Below are positions 6,135 through 13,723 of a DNA stretch of 18,562 bases, piece after piece; position 1 is the first letter of the stretch, and every line of letters starts with the position of its first letter. Origin of the DNA: an uncultured Ruminococcus sp. (GTDB taxonomy: Bacteria > Bacillota_A > Clostridia > Oscillospirales > Acutalibacteraceae); assembly GCA_902773395.1 (NCBI GenBank), contig CACYEJ010000373.1, positions 1 through 18,562 on the forward strand, in the 5' to 3' direction. The position numbers and the translations under genes are program-made. The notes under the pieces were generated by a model that was not told the origin of the DNA, searched no databases, and worked only from the letters and a program-made list of their open reading frames with translations.

Positions 6135-8345
6135 TCAGTTACGTTTAAAATTATTTCTTCTATCGTTATTTCTCGGTCTACGCTGCTGACTGCCTGTGCT
6201 GATATCGTTCTCAGGCTTCAAACCCTCAACTTCGATTAAAGCATCACGTCTGGAAAGATTTAATCTGCCCTTGTCGTCAATTTCAAGAACCTTAACAATA
6301 ATTGTATCACCCTCTGTTACTACATCAGAAACCTTTTCTGTACGCTTAACATCAAGTCTTGAAATATGGCAAAGACCCTCCATGCCCGGTGCAATCTCAA
6401 CAAATGCACCAAATTCCATAAGACGTGTAACTCTTCCGTAGAAAATTGCACCGATTTCAGGACCGTTCGCAATAAGCTCAATTGCAGAAACAGCACCCTT
6501 GCATTTTTCTGTATCCATGCCGCTTACGAAAACATTGCCGATATCGCCGTTCTCTTCGATATCAACCTTAACTTCAAATTGTGCCTGAATCTCCTTTATC
6601 ACCTTACCGCTCTTGCCGATAACTTCGCTGATCTTATCAGCAGCAATTGTTGTTGTGAACATCTTAGGTGCATATGGAGATAGCTCTGCTCTAGGCTTGT
6701 CGATAGCTTTGAGAATAACCTCATCAAGAATGTAATTACGAGCTTTATGAGTTTTCTCAAGAGCTTCCTTAACCATTTCAGGGGTGAGTCCGCTAATTTT
6801 AAGATCCATCTGGATAGCTGTAATGCCGTCCTTTGTACCTGCTACTTTGAAATCCATATCGCCAAAGAAATCCTCAAGACCCTGAATGTCAACCATTGTC
6901 ATCCAACGCTCGCCCTCAGTAATAAGACCGCATGAAATACCTGCAACAGGAGCTTTAATCGGAACACCTGCATCCATAAGAGAAAGTGTAGAACCGCATA
7001 CAGAACCCTGAGATGTTGAACCATTGGAAGAAACCACCTCACTTACAAGGCGGATTGCATATGGGAATTCTTCAACTGACGGAATAACAGGAGCAAGTGC
7101 TCTTTCTGCTAAAGCACCGTGGCCAATCTCACGTCTGCCAGGACCTCTGCTCGGCTTTGTTTCGCCAACAGAATAGCTTGGGAAGTTGTAGTGATGAATA
7201 TATCTCTTCTCTTCTTCATCGTCAATGCCATCAAGCACCTGCTTATCAGAAACAGGACCAAGCGTGGTAATAGTAAGAACCTGTGTCTGACCTCTTGTGA
7301 AAAGACCCGAACCGTGAACTCTTGGCAATATACCAACTTCAGAAGCAAGCGGTCTTATATCATCCATACCTCTGCCGTCAACACGCTTTTGCTCATCAAG
7401 AAGCCAACGACGAACAATAAATTTCTGTGTCTTGTAAAGGCAGTCATCAATCTGAGCTTCCATTTCCGGATAAATTTCATCGAACTTTTCGTGAACTGCC
7501 TCATAAATCGGCTTCAAACGCTCATCTCTTACAGTCTTATCATCTGTATCAAGGGCTGCTCTAACATCGTCTTCGCAGAATGATTTGATAGCTTCAAACA
7601 TATCATGGTCAGGCTCATTGCTGGGATAAGAGAATTTCTCTTTACCAATCTCAGCCTGAATACCCTTAATGAATTCGATGATTTTTTGGTTAGCTTCGTG
7701 ACCAGCCATAATGCCGTTGTACATCACTTCGTCAGAAACACAATCTGCACCTGCTTCAATCATAGCAATTCTGCTGTCAGTAGAAGCTACTGTTACTGCC
7801 ATTTTACTTTTTGCACGCTGTTCCTTGTCAGGATTGATTACGTATTCTCCTTCGATATATCCAACTGACACACTGCTTACAGGACCGTTCCACGGAACAT
7901 CGGAAATTGAAAGAGCTATAGATGTACCAACCATTGCTGTAATCTCAGGTGAGCAATCAGGATCAACAGCCATAACTGTAGCAACTACAGAACAATCGTT
8001 TCTCATATCTTTTGGAAAAAGAGGACGGATAGGTCTGTCGATAACTCTTGAAACGAGAATAGCCTTCTCTGAGGGTCTGCCCTCTCTCTTCAGGTAAGAA
8101 CCGGGAATCTTGCCTACAGCGTAAAGCTTCTCTTCATAATCAACGGAAAGTGGAAAAAAGTCTACTCCGTCACGTGGCTTAGGTGCGGCTGTAACTGCAA
8201 CCTGTACAACTGTTTCACCGTAGCGAACTAAACAAGAACCGTTTGCAAGCTGTGCCATTTTACCTGTTTCTACAACAAGCGGACGGCCTGCAAATTCTGT
8301 TTCAAATACTCTAAATTTATCGAATGTCTTAATTGAATTTGCCAT
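6135..8345 (-). CDS. pnp: Polynucleotide phosphorylase
   Basis: PNPase degrades RNA 3' to 5' with phosphate, releasing nucleoside diphosphates, and is a core component of bacterial mRNA turnover. The 736-residue product begins MANSIKTF; this ATG has GAAGGAAGG just upstream, whereas an open extension to 8414 runs through a leader hairpin and has no homology-like content. Domains in order are a first RNase PH fold (about 13-145), an all-helical linker domain, and a second RNase PH fold with the FTRGQTQ and SNGSTSQGSVCGSTLSLMDA active-site segments. A KH domain follows with GKSG at 577-580, then an S1 domain from about 630 to 700 (GRVTRLMEFGAFVEI), and a basic Arg/Asn-rich tail. The length is close to that of other bacterial PNPases. 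It follows rpsO at 169 bp, the widespread rpsO-pnp order. Confidence 0.98.
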   Translation of the reverse strand: MANSIKTFDKFRVFETEFAGRPLVVETGKMAQLANGSCLVRYGETVVQVAVTAAPKPRDGVDFFPLSVDYEEKLYAVGKIPGSYLKREGRPSEKAILVSRVIDRPIRPLFPKDMRNDCSVVATVMAVDPDCSPEITAMVGTSIALSISDVPWNGPVSSVSVGYIEGEYVINPDKEQRAKSKMAVTVASTDSRIAMIEAGADCVSDEVMYNGIMAGHEANQKIIEFIKGIQAEIGKEKFSYPSNEPDHDMFEAIKSFCEDDVRAALDTDDKTVRDERLKPIYEAVHEKFDEIYPEMEAQIDDCLYKTQKFIVRRWLLDEQKRVDGRGMDDIRPLASEVGILPRVHGSGLFTRGQTQVLTITTLGPVSDKQVLDGIDDEEEKRYIHHYNFPSYSVGETKPSRGPGRREIGHGALAERALAPVIPSVEEFPYAIRLVSEVVSSNGSTSQGSVCGSTLSLMDAGVPIKAPVAGISCGLITEGERWMTMVDIQGLEDFFGDMDFKVAGTKDGITAIQMDLKISGLTPEMVKEALEKTHKARNYILDEVILKAIDKPRAELSPYAPKMFTTTIAADKISEVIGKSGKVIKEIQAQFEVKVDIEENGDIGNVFVSGMDTEKCKGAVSAIELIANGPEIGAIFYGRVTRLMEFGAFVEIAPGMEGLCHISRLDVKRTEKVSDVVTEGDTIIVKVLEIDDKGRLNLSRRDALIEVEGLKPENDISTGSQQRRPRNNDRRNNFKRN

Positions 8346-8367
8346 TTTATAAATTCCTTCCTTCTTT

Positions 8368-8453
8368 GTTGGAGTTCGGAATTTAGCAATAAAATATACA
8401 TACATAGATTTCAATACATATATTTTACCGCTAAATATACCCGCACTTCCAAC
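8368..8453 (-). promoter_or_regulatory. Long structured RNA in the pnp leader
   Basis: The strands 8381-8402 and 8415-8436 pair over 22 bp without interruption in minus-strand RNA, with a 12-nt loop. Four of the pairs are G-U in that RNA but would be A-C mismatches in plus-strand RNA. Below a small internal loop, CGG/CCG (8377-8379 with 8441-8443) and GTTGGA/TCCAAC (8368-8373 with 8448-8453) extend it. The stem ends a few bases before the pnp ribosome binding site. A comparable leader hairpin in enterobacterial pnp mRNA is cut by RNase III and mediates PNPase autoregulation; the same role here is inference. Confidence 0.6.
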
Positions 8454-8480
8454 ATAATAATTACACTAATAACACTTTCA

Positions 8481-8504
8481 GGGACAGATGAAAACACCTG
8501 CCCC
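8481..8504 (-). other. Hairpin just after rpsO (processing site or weak terminator)
   Basis: In minus-strand RNA GGGGCAGGTG pairs with CATCTGTCCC over 10 bp (two G-U pairs) around a TTTT loop, 10 nt after the rpsO stop. No T tract follows it on the minus strand, so it should not terminate strongly. It is better explained as a 3' stabilising or processing hairpin that separates rpsO from pnp in a shared transcript. Confidence 0.5.
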
Positions 8505-8514
8505 CTTTTTTGAA

Positions 8515-8778
8515 TTACTTACGAATACCAAGTCTAGCGATAATAGAACGGTATCTCTCAATATCAACCTTGATAAGGTAGTTCAAGAGATTTCTTCTCT
8601 TACCAACCATTTTGAGAAGGCCACGGCGTGAATGGTGATCCTTCTTATGAGTTTTAAGATGCTCAGTGAGGTCATTGATTCTCTTTGTAAGAATAGCAAT
8701 CTGTACCTCAGGAGAACCTGTATCACCCTCATGAGTTGCGTATTCTGCCATAATTGCAGTTTTCTCTGCTTTTGTCAT
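8515..8778 (-). CDS. rpsO: 30S ribosomal protein S15
   Basis: S15 binds the 16S rRNA central domain early in 30S assembly. The 87-residue product is close to the family's normal length and carries the conserved segments [34 protein letters not shown] and the KRRNLLNYL stretch, which include the RNA-contacting His/Asp/Ser residues. The start has AGGTGG (8786-8791) 7 nt upstream. It leads the rpsO-pnp unit and is preceded by its own promoter and a leader of about 175 nt, which fits the translational autoregulation known for S15 in several bacteria. Confidence 0.98.
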   Translation of the reverse strand: MTKAEKTAIMAEYATHEGDTGSPEVQIAILTKRINDLTEHLKTHKKDHHSRRGLLKMVGKRRNLLNYLIKVDIERYRSIIARLGIRK

Positions 8779-8954
8779 TATGTTTCCACCTATCTAAAAA
8801 ATACTTACCCAATTATTAACGGAAACATTCACAGTACGTGGTCAGGTGAATACTCAAAAAGAGTTTAGTCCGCCGACCGTGAAAGGGGCACTTTACCGAC
8901 GCTTAATCTCATAAGACAAATGCAGTACATTAAACCGCACTACGAAACAAGCGT
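8779..8954 (-). promoter_or_regulatory. rpsO 5' leader, possible S15 autoregulatory RNA
   Basis: About 175 nt of untranslated leader separates the predicted start from rpsO. It contains GGTC/GACC pairing (8873-8876 with 8839-8842 region) closing a domain with an ACTC-TTTTT-GAGT apical hairpin, several short GC-rich complementary stretches (GCGTCGG, GTGCCCC) and a CTTA/TAAG hairpin. Such length and GC content in an otherwise AT-rich spacer suggest structure. I could not match it to a specific described S15 leader class by eye. Confidence 0.4.
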
Positions 8955-8960
8955 GATGTT

Positions 8961-8989
8961 ATTATAACACATCATAAACAATTTGTAAA
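8961..8989 (-). promoter_or_regulatory. Sigma-A promoter for rpsO-pnp
   Basis: On the minus strand TTTACA (8984-8989) and TATAAT (8961-8966) are spaced by 17 bp, and TGT precedes the -10 to give an extended -10. The predicted start is near 8954. The -35 lies only 18 bp beyond the stop of the XRE gene, with no convincing terminator between, so read-through from XRE is possible. Confidence 0.8.
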
Positions 8990-9006
8990 GAGAAAATTTA
9001 AAATTT

Positions 9007-9426
9007 TTATTTTTTTGCTTTTTTACTATTTTCCTTTTTCATTTCAATAACTCTTTCAACAATTCCCTGTTTCTGCTCTTCTGTTAATGAGCGGAAGTTC
9101 ACGAGAAGTGTTTGTTCCTTTTTAGGTAACGTGTACATCTTTTCTCTTGTAAGCCAGGAATCTTCTCTCAGCGTTGTTTCCGACATATCCTCTGGCTTGC
9201 TGTCAAAATCAGTATCACCTACCGCATCCATAAAAACAGTATACGGAATATTAAAAATTCTTGCAAGCTTAATAATCATAGATCCACTTGGGTGAGTAGA
9301 GCCTGTTTCGTAATAAGCATATGTGGAACGCTCCACGCTAAGAGCATCAGCGACCTGCTTTTGAGTCAATCCCGCATTTTCTCTACACTGACGCAGTACC
9401 AACGAAAATTTACTATTATTAATCAT
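9007..9426 (-). CDS. XRE/Cro-CI family transcriptional regulator
   Basis: The 139-residue product has a typical XRE helix-turn-helix at about residues 6-62 (LRQCRENAGLTQKQVADALS ... YAYYETGSTHPSG ... LARIFNIPYTVFM). A charged C-terminal region follows that contains an LTEEQKQGIVERVIEM helix and a lysine-rich end. This C-terminal part has no ligand domain I recognise and probably serves for dimerisation. The ATG is preceded by GGAG (9437-9440) at 10 nt. A possible small ORF ends directly at this ribosome binding site. A strong minus-strand promoter with a Spo0A-box-like sequence lies 350 bp upstream. Targets are unknown; autoregulation and a role in the sporulation/transition-state network are guesses. 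Confidence 0.88.
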   Translation of the reverse strand: MINNSKFSLVLRQCRENAGLTQKQVADALSVERSTYAYYETGSTHPSGSMIIKLARIFNIPYTVFMDAVGDTDFDSKPEDMSETTLREDSWLTREKMYTLPKKEQTLLVNFRSLTEEQKQGIVERVIEMKKENSKKAKK

Positions 9427-9433
9427 AACATCA

Positions 9434-9679
9434 TTACTCCATTATAATTTTCAACACTAAATATATATACCTTGAAAGAATACAAATAACAAACCTCGAT
9501 AATAAAAACACTATTCTGAACAAGCATAAAGAAAATACATTTAATTTTAATTGCTTGCTAACAAGTTTTACAGCAAACGGCTGAATTATGAAAGCAATGA
9601 AAAATAATAAAAATTTGTTTTTTTCTCTGTACAAATCAGAAATAATGTGATAAAATATCAAGTGTTTGTATTTAACCAT
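9434..9679 (-). CDS. Possible small membrane protein ahead of the XRE gene (uncertain)
   Basis: This is an 81-codon open frame with two hydrophobic stretches (about residues 24-41 and 48-78) and basic residues between them. For it: 81 codons without a stop is long for DNA this AT-rich. The stop TAA directly abuts the XRE ribosome binding site, an operon-like arrangement. A strong promoter starts transcription about 88 nt upstream of its ATG. Against it: the only Shine-Dalgarno-like sequence, GAGG, is 13 nt from the ATG, AT-rich frames often look hydrophobic, and I recognise no family. It may instead be a long untranslated leader of the XRE gene. Confidence 0.3.
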   Translation of the reverse strand: MVKYKHLIFYHIISDLYREKNKFLLFFIAFIIQPFAVKLVSKQLKLNVFSLCLFRIVFLLSRFVICILSRYIYLVLKIIME

Positions 9680-9773
9680 AAAACTGTCGGAGCCTCAAAA
9701 AACAACAAAATAAATTTTATTTAGTCGAAATAAATTGAAATCCAAGAACCTTATACTAATTTTATGTGTATTT

Positions 9774-9802
9774 ATTATATCATAGTTTCGACAAATTGTA
9801 AA
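9774..9802 (-). promoter_or_regulatory. Strong promoter with a Spo0A-box-like site in its spacer
   Basis: On the minus strand TTTACA (9797-9802) and TATAAT (9774-9779) are 17 bp apart, with TGA before the -10 (extended -10). Between them, 9786-9795 reads TTTGTCGAAA, matching the Spo0A box core TGTCGAA plus its flanks. A near match, AGTCGAA, lies downstream in the opposite orientation (9723-9729). A box inside the spacer would be expected to repress. Transcription would begin near 9767 and run toward the XRE gene. Confidence 0.65.
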
Positions 9803-9923
9803 TAAGTTTTTGAAAAAAGTTTTTTAAGTTACGGCTCTTTTTTAAAATAAAAATATTATATTAGAATTAAAATGGTGAATGATATTTTTAATAACAAAAA
9901 AATAGAAGGATGTGGTAGAAAAA

Positions 9924-10334
9924 ATGATTATTATGGCAGTCGATTTAGGAAAAGCGAGAACCGGAATTGCTGTTTGCGATAAGATGATGTTTCTTGCTTC
10001 TCCTCTTTGTGTAATCGAAGAGTGGAACCGAGATAAGCTTGCTGAAAAAATTATTCAGCTTGCAGAAAAAGAAAAGGCAGAACTTCTTGTACTTGGTCTT
10101 CCAAAAAATATGGACGGTTCCGAAGGAGAAAGTGCCGCAGGTGCCAGAGCATTTGCCGATAAATTAGCTGAGCTGATTGATATTCCAATAAAATTACAGG
10201 ACGAACGATGCACCACTATGATCGCTCATCAATATTTAAACGATACTAATGTTCGTGGAAAGAAAAGAAAAAAGACGGTTGATGCAGTTGCCGCAACTGT
10301 AATATTACAGTCGTATATAGATTCTTTGAAATAA
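9924..10334 (+). CDS. ruvX: RuvX/YqgF family putative Holliday junction resolvase (pre-16S rRNA nuclease)
   Basis: This is a small RNase H-fold nuclease; homologues process the pre-16S rRNA 5' end and have been proposed to resolve Holliday junctions. With the ATG at 9924 the product is 136 residues, close to the usual length. The catalytic acids are visible: D7 in MAVDLGKARTG, E94 in LQDERCTT and D120 in KKTVDAVAA. The LVLGLPKNMDGSEG signature is also present. A GTG at 9912 is in frame, but the Shine-Dalgarno AGAAGGA would then be only 1 nt away; from ATG 9924 it is 13 nt, rather long, so the exact start is uncertain. The gene is followed after 12 nt by a membrane ligase gene with a strong ribosome binding site, so the two are probably co-transcribed. 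Confidence 0.93.
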   Translation: MIIMAVDLGKARTGIAVCDKMMFLASPLCVIEEWNRDKLAEKIIQLAEKEKAELLVLGLPKNMDGSEGESAAGARAFADKLAELIDIPIKLQDERCTTMIAHQYLNDTNVRGKKRKKTVDAVAATVILQSYIDSLK

Positions 10335-10346
10335 GGAGGGTCAATA

Positions 10347-11912
10347 GTGGATTCTACTAAAACCAAAGGAAACGTCAAAGTTTTTAATAAGCTGTCTATG
10401 CACGAAAGATTTGCCAATATATTTATAATCAGTATGTTTACGATTTTTCCGGTATATTTGACAGATAAGTTATTTAATGTGAGATCTGACAAGCTTCATT
10501 ACTTTATAGCAACAAATTTAATTTTGCTTTTTTTCATATTGGCTACATATGTATGCGGTATTGATAAAGAACAGTGGCCTAAAAAAATGTTTAAGCTGTC
10601 GATAACAGACTGGGGAATGTTTATGTTTCTTGTTGTAGGAACAGTATCTACGCTCCTTTCCCCCTACGGCAAAGACGCATTGACAGGTGCACAAGGGCGT
10701 GATTCTGGTCTTATTCTTATGTCTGTTTACGTTCTTTGTTATTTTCAGCTTTCCAGATATCTAAAGTGTAAAGAGTTTGTATTCGATATTTTTGCATTTA
10801 CATCTTGCATAGTATGCTTGATTGCGATACTTCATGAATTTTATATTGATCCGTTTGATCTAATTAACTCAATTAAAGAAGACCAACAGGAAACATTTAT
10901 AACAACAATTGGAAATATTAATTTATTTTCTGCGTTTGTATGTGTTGCTTTGCCGGTTGTTACAGCAGCTTTTGTAATGTCAAAGGATTTATTGTTATCA
11001 GGATATTACGGTGCTTCAATTGTTATTTGCTTCATGGGATTACTTGTTGCCAACAGTGACAGCGGTTATTTTGGTCTTGTAGCTTTCCTTGCTGTTTTGT
11101 TTGTTTTTTCATGCAGAAGTGCTAATAGACTGTTTAAGTATTTCTTGGCGATATTTATTATGCTTATATCGGGAAAACTGCTTAATCTTATTTCAATGCT
11201 TTGCAATGGTAACATGCGTGAACTTGATACACTGCCGCATACTATTGTTTTTGATAGAAGAATGTATATGTTTATAAGTGTTGCAGGCTTTCTGGCGATG
11301 ATTTTCTATTGGGTTAGGAGATCATATAAAAATGAATTTCCTAAAATAGTAAGAACGATAGCGGCTGTTTTTGTTGGGGTCTGTGCGTTTTCCATTGCTT
11401 TTGTGTTTATATATTTTAGCTTTATTAATACAACAACGGAGCTTGGGGCACTTACCAAATATCTTAGACTGAACGACCAATGGGGTACTCACAGAGGATA
11501 TGCTTGGATTAGAAGTGTTTTACTTTTCAAAGACGGCGGAATTAAGAATATGATTGTTGGCACTGGTCCGGATACATTTGGTCCTGTTATTAAAGCTGTT
11601 TACCGTGAGGACATGCTAAAACGTCACGGTAGTGTGTTTGATAATGCTCATAATGAGTATTTGAATTACCTTGTTACTACTGGAATTTTGGGTGTATTGG
11701 CTTATGTTACGGCGTTGGTTTCGCTTGTTTTAAGATGTGCAAAAAGCTGTAAGGAAAATGTCGGAATTTTGATTGTAATACTCGTTGTGGTATCATACTG
11801 TTCACAAGCATTATTTAATCTTGCAACACCTATTGTTACACCATACCTATTTGTTTTTCTTGGAATAGGCGAATCATATTTAAGAAAAATTAATATTAAA
11901 GATACAGAATAA
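10347..11912 (+). CDS. O-antigen ligase / Wzy-type polysaccharide polymerase family membrane protein
   Basis: The 521-residue protein has about 12-14 hydrophobic segments across its length, and a large extracytoplasmic loop before the last few helices that carries VFDNAHNEYLNYLVTTGILG. The His (H435) followed by E, L and a G-x-x-G turn is the hallmark of the WaaL/Wzy_C superfamily, which transfers or polymerises undecaprenyl-linked glycans outside the membrane. In a Gram-positive cell the likely product is a capsule, teichuronic-type or other cell-wall polysaccharide; no other glycan genes are nearby to tell which. Translation starts at GTG, with AAGGAGGG at 10333-10340 overlapping the ruvX stop. 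A terminator follows. Confidence 0.85.
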   Translation: MDSTKTKGNVKVFNKLSMHERFANIFIISMFTIFPVYLTDKLFNVRSDKLHYFIATNLILLFFILATYVCGIDKEQWPKKMFKLSITDWGMFMFLVVGTVSTLLSPYGKDALTGAQGRDSGLILMSVYVLCYFQLSRYLKCKEFVFDIFAFTSCIVCLIAILHEFYIDPFDLINSIKEDQQETFITTIGNINLFSAFVCVALPVVTAAFVMSKDLLLSGYYGASIVICFMGLLVANSDSGYFGLVAFLAVLFVFSCRSANRLFKYFLAIFIMLISGKLLNLISMLCNGNMRELDTLPHTIVFDRRMYMFISVAGFLAMIFYWVRRSYKNEFPKIVRTIAAVFVGVCAFSIAFVFIYFSFINTTTELGALTKYLRLNDQWGTHRGYAWIRSVLLFKDGGIKNMIVGTGPDTFGPVIKAVYREDMLKRHGSVFDNAHNEYLNYLVTTGILGVLAYVTALVSLVLRCAKSCKENVGILIVILVVVSYCSQALFNLATPIVTPYLFVFLGIGESYLRKINIKDTE

Positions 11913-11927
11913 TAGATAAATAAAGAA

Positions 11928-11968
11928 TTAAGGACAGTAAGTTTTATACCTATATCTGCTGTCCTTAA
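11928..11968 (+). terminator. Terminator after the ligase gene, immediately upstream of the ABC genes
   Basis: TTAAGGACAG (11928-11937) and CTGTCCTTAA (11959-11968) form a 10-bp stem with a 21-nt loop, followed by attatattgtttt. It ends only 27 nt before the ABC start codon. No clear promoter lies between, so it could also act as a leaky or regulated terminator for the exporter genes. Confidence 0.7.
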
Positions 11969-11995
11969 ATTATATTGTTTTGCGGTGGTGGATTT

Positions 11996-13723
11996 ATGAA
12001 GAAGATTCTTGTTTATATGAAGGGGTACAGAAAAGAATGTGTTCTTGCTCCAGTTTTCAAAATGATAGAGGCATTGCTTGAGCTTTTTGTCCCTCTTGTG
12101 GTAGCTGCAATTATTGATAAGGGCATCGGTAACAATGATACAAATTATGTAATAAAAATGTGTGTAATAATGATAAGCTGCGGATTATTTGGATTGATTT
12201 GTTCTGTAACAGCTCAGTATTTCTCGGCAAAGGCCGCAATCAATTTTACAGCGAAGCTTCGTCATGTTCTGTTTGACCATATTCAAAAGCTTTCTTACTC
12301 TGAGCTTGACGAAACCGGTACTGCAACATTCATTACCAGATTGACAAGTGATATGAATCAGGTTCAGAATGGTGTGAACCTAACATTAAGATTATTTTTA
12401 CGTTCACCGTTTATTGTATTTGGTGCAACAATAATGGCTTTTACGATTGATACTCGTGCTGCAATGATATTTATAGGTGCAGTGGTATTATTATCAATAG
12501 TTATTTTTGGAATAATGATGGGCTGTATTCCTCTTTACAATAAGATTCAGCAGCGATTGGACGATGTTTTGGATATTACTCAGGAGAATCTTTCCGGTGT
12601 TAGAGTAATCAGAGCTTTTTGCAAGGAAAATGAGGAGATTAATGAATTTGAGGATACTAACAACACTCTCACTAATTTACAAATGTTTACTGGTAAAATA
12701 TCCGCATTAATGAATCCCTTGACATTTGTTATTATTAATGTCGCAATTATAATACTAATTTATACAGGGGCACTTGAAGTGTACAAGGGAATACTTACAC
12801 AGGGTGCTGTTGTTGCTTTGTATAATTATATGTCGCAAATTTTGGTGGAATTGATAAAGCTTGCGAATCTGATTATCAGCATTACAAAATCTGTAGCTTG
12901 TGGAAACAGAATTGAAGCAGTGCTTGAAATTAAGCCAACTGTTATTTCAGGAAACGGTATCATTGATGGTGAAAGCAATTATATTATTGAAATAAAAAAT
13001 GCAAATCTGAGATATAAAAATGCTGCTGATTATTCGCTTTATGATATTAATTTGAAAATTAAAAAAGGTGAAACAATAGGCATCATCGGCGGAACAGGTT
13101 CAGGCAAAACATCACTTGTAAATATTATTTCCAGATTTTACGATGTTGAGAGTGGTGAAGTTATCATCAATGGCAAAAATATTAAAGAATACAGAACAAG
13201 AGAACTTAGAGATATGTTTGGTATAGTTCCTCAAAAAGCCGTTTTATTTAAGGGAAGTGTTCGTGATAATATTAGATGGGGCAAAAAAGATGCTACTGAT
13301 AATGATATTATGAATGCTTTGGAAATCGCTCAAGCAAAAGAAATTATTGACAAAAAAGAAAACGGACTCGATTTTGAAATCGAACAGGGCGGTAAGAATT
13401 TATCAGGTGGTCAAAGACAGCGTTTAACCATTGCAAGAGCTGTTGTAGGTAATCCTAAAGTCCTAATTTTAGATGACAGTTCATCAGCTCTTGATTATGC
13501 AACAGAAGCCAAATTGAGGAAATCTCTTAGAGAAATCCCTGGCTGCCCTACTGTATTTATAGTTTCGCAAAGAGCTTCATCTATTCGCTATGCAGATCAG
13601 ATTGTGGTTCTTGACGACGGTAAAATCGTAGGTTTGGGTAAGCACAAAGAGCTACTTGAAAAATGCGATATCTACAAGGAAATATACGATTCCCAGTTTG
13701 AAAGTGAGGGCAGAAAAAAATGA
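11996..13723 (+). CDS. ABC exporter half-transporter, degenerate-site subunit (ABC membrane domain plus ATPase)
   Basis: The 575-residue protein has an N-terminal six-helix exporter domain (about 1-310) and a C-terminal nucleotide-binding domain. Motifs are Walker A GGTGSGKT (365-372), Q loop VPQK, signature LSGGQ (469-473) and Walker B ending in D493. The residue after it, which should be the catalytic Glu, is D494 (LDDSSSALD), and the switch His is Q525 (VSQRASS). These two changes define the non-hydrolysing site of heterodimeric exporters such as BmrCD and TM287/288. I choose the ATG at 11996 (MKKILVYM) because GGTGGTGG precedes it; an upstream in-frame TTG has no such support. The stop overlaps the next start (ATGA), so the two subunits are translationally coupled. 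The substrate is unknown, probably a drug, lipid or peptide. Confidence 0.95.
   Translation: MKKILVYMKGYRKECVLAPVFKMIEALLELFVPLVVAAIIDKGIGNNDTNYVIKMCVIMISCGLFGLICSVTAQYFSAKAAINFTAKLRHVLFDHIQKLSYSELDETGTATFITRLTSDMNQVQNGVNLTLRLFLRSPFIVFGATIMAFTIDTRAAMIFIGAVVLLSIVIFGIMMGCIPLYNKIQQRLDDVLDITQENLSGVRVIRAFCKENEEINEFEDTNNTLTNLQMFTGKISALMNPLTFVIINVAIIILIYTGALEVYKGILTQGAVVALYNYMSQILVELIKLANLIISITKSVACGNRIEAVLEIKPTVISGNGIIDGESNYIIEIKNANLRYKNAADYSLYDINLKIKKGETIGIIGGTGSGKTSLVNIISRFYDVESGEVIINGKNIKEYRTRELRDMFGIVPQKAVLFKGSVRDNIRWGKKDATDNDIMNALEIAQAKEIIDKKENGLDFEIEQGGKNLSGGQRQRLTIARAVVGNPKVLILDDSSSALDYATEAKLRKSLREIPGCPTVFIVSQRASSIRYADQIVVLDDGKIVGLGKHKELLEKCDIYKEIYDSQFESEGRKK

Larger units (their letters stand above)
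9427..9923. other. AT-rich divergent spacer between XRE and ruvX
   Basis: Apart from the small ORF and the minus-strand promoter described separately, this 497-bp stretch is very AT-rich. I found no convincing plus-strand promoter for ruvX: TATATT at 9857-9862 has no acceptable -35. The run 9803-9870 is composed of A and T tracts that could act as an upstream activating (UP-like) sequence. Confidence 0.4.

Noticed and set aside
7119..8097. Several plus-strand frames of 78-154 codons opposite pnp
   Set aside because: They are shadows of the conserved PNPase coding sequence with no ribosome binding sites or recognisable domains.
8346..8414. N-terminal extension of pnp by 23 codons
   Set aside because: The extension overlaps the leader hairpin, while the MANSIKTF start has a strong Shine-Dalgarno sequence and gives the family's usual N terminus.
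8481..8511. Plus-strand intrinsic terminator (GC stem followed by TTTTTT)
   Set aside because: In plus-strand RNA the stem has A-C mismatches and no plus-strand gene lies upstream; pairing is better in minus-strand rpsO RNA.
9441..9469. TATAAT at 9441-9446 as the XRE promoter
   Set aside because: Its -35 region is only TATATA and transcription would begin at the ribosome binding site; the upstream promoter at 9774-9802 is far better.
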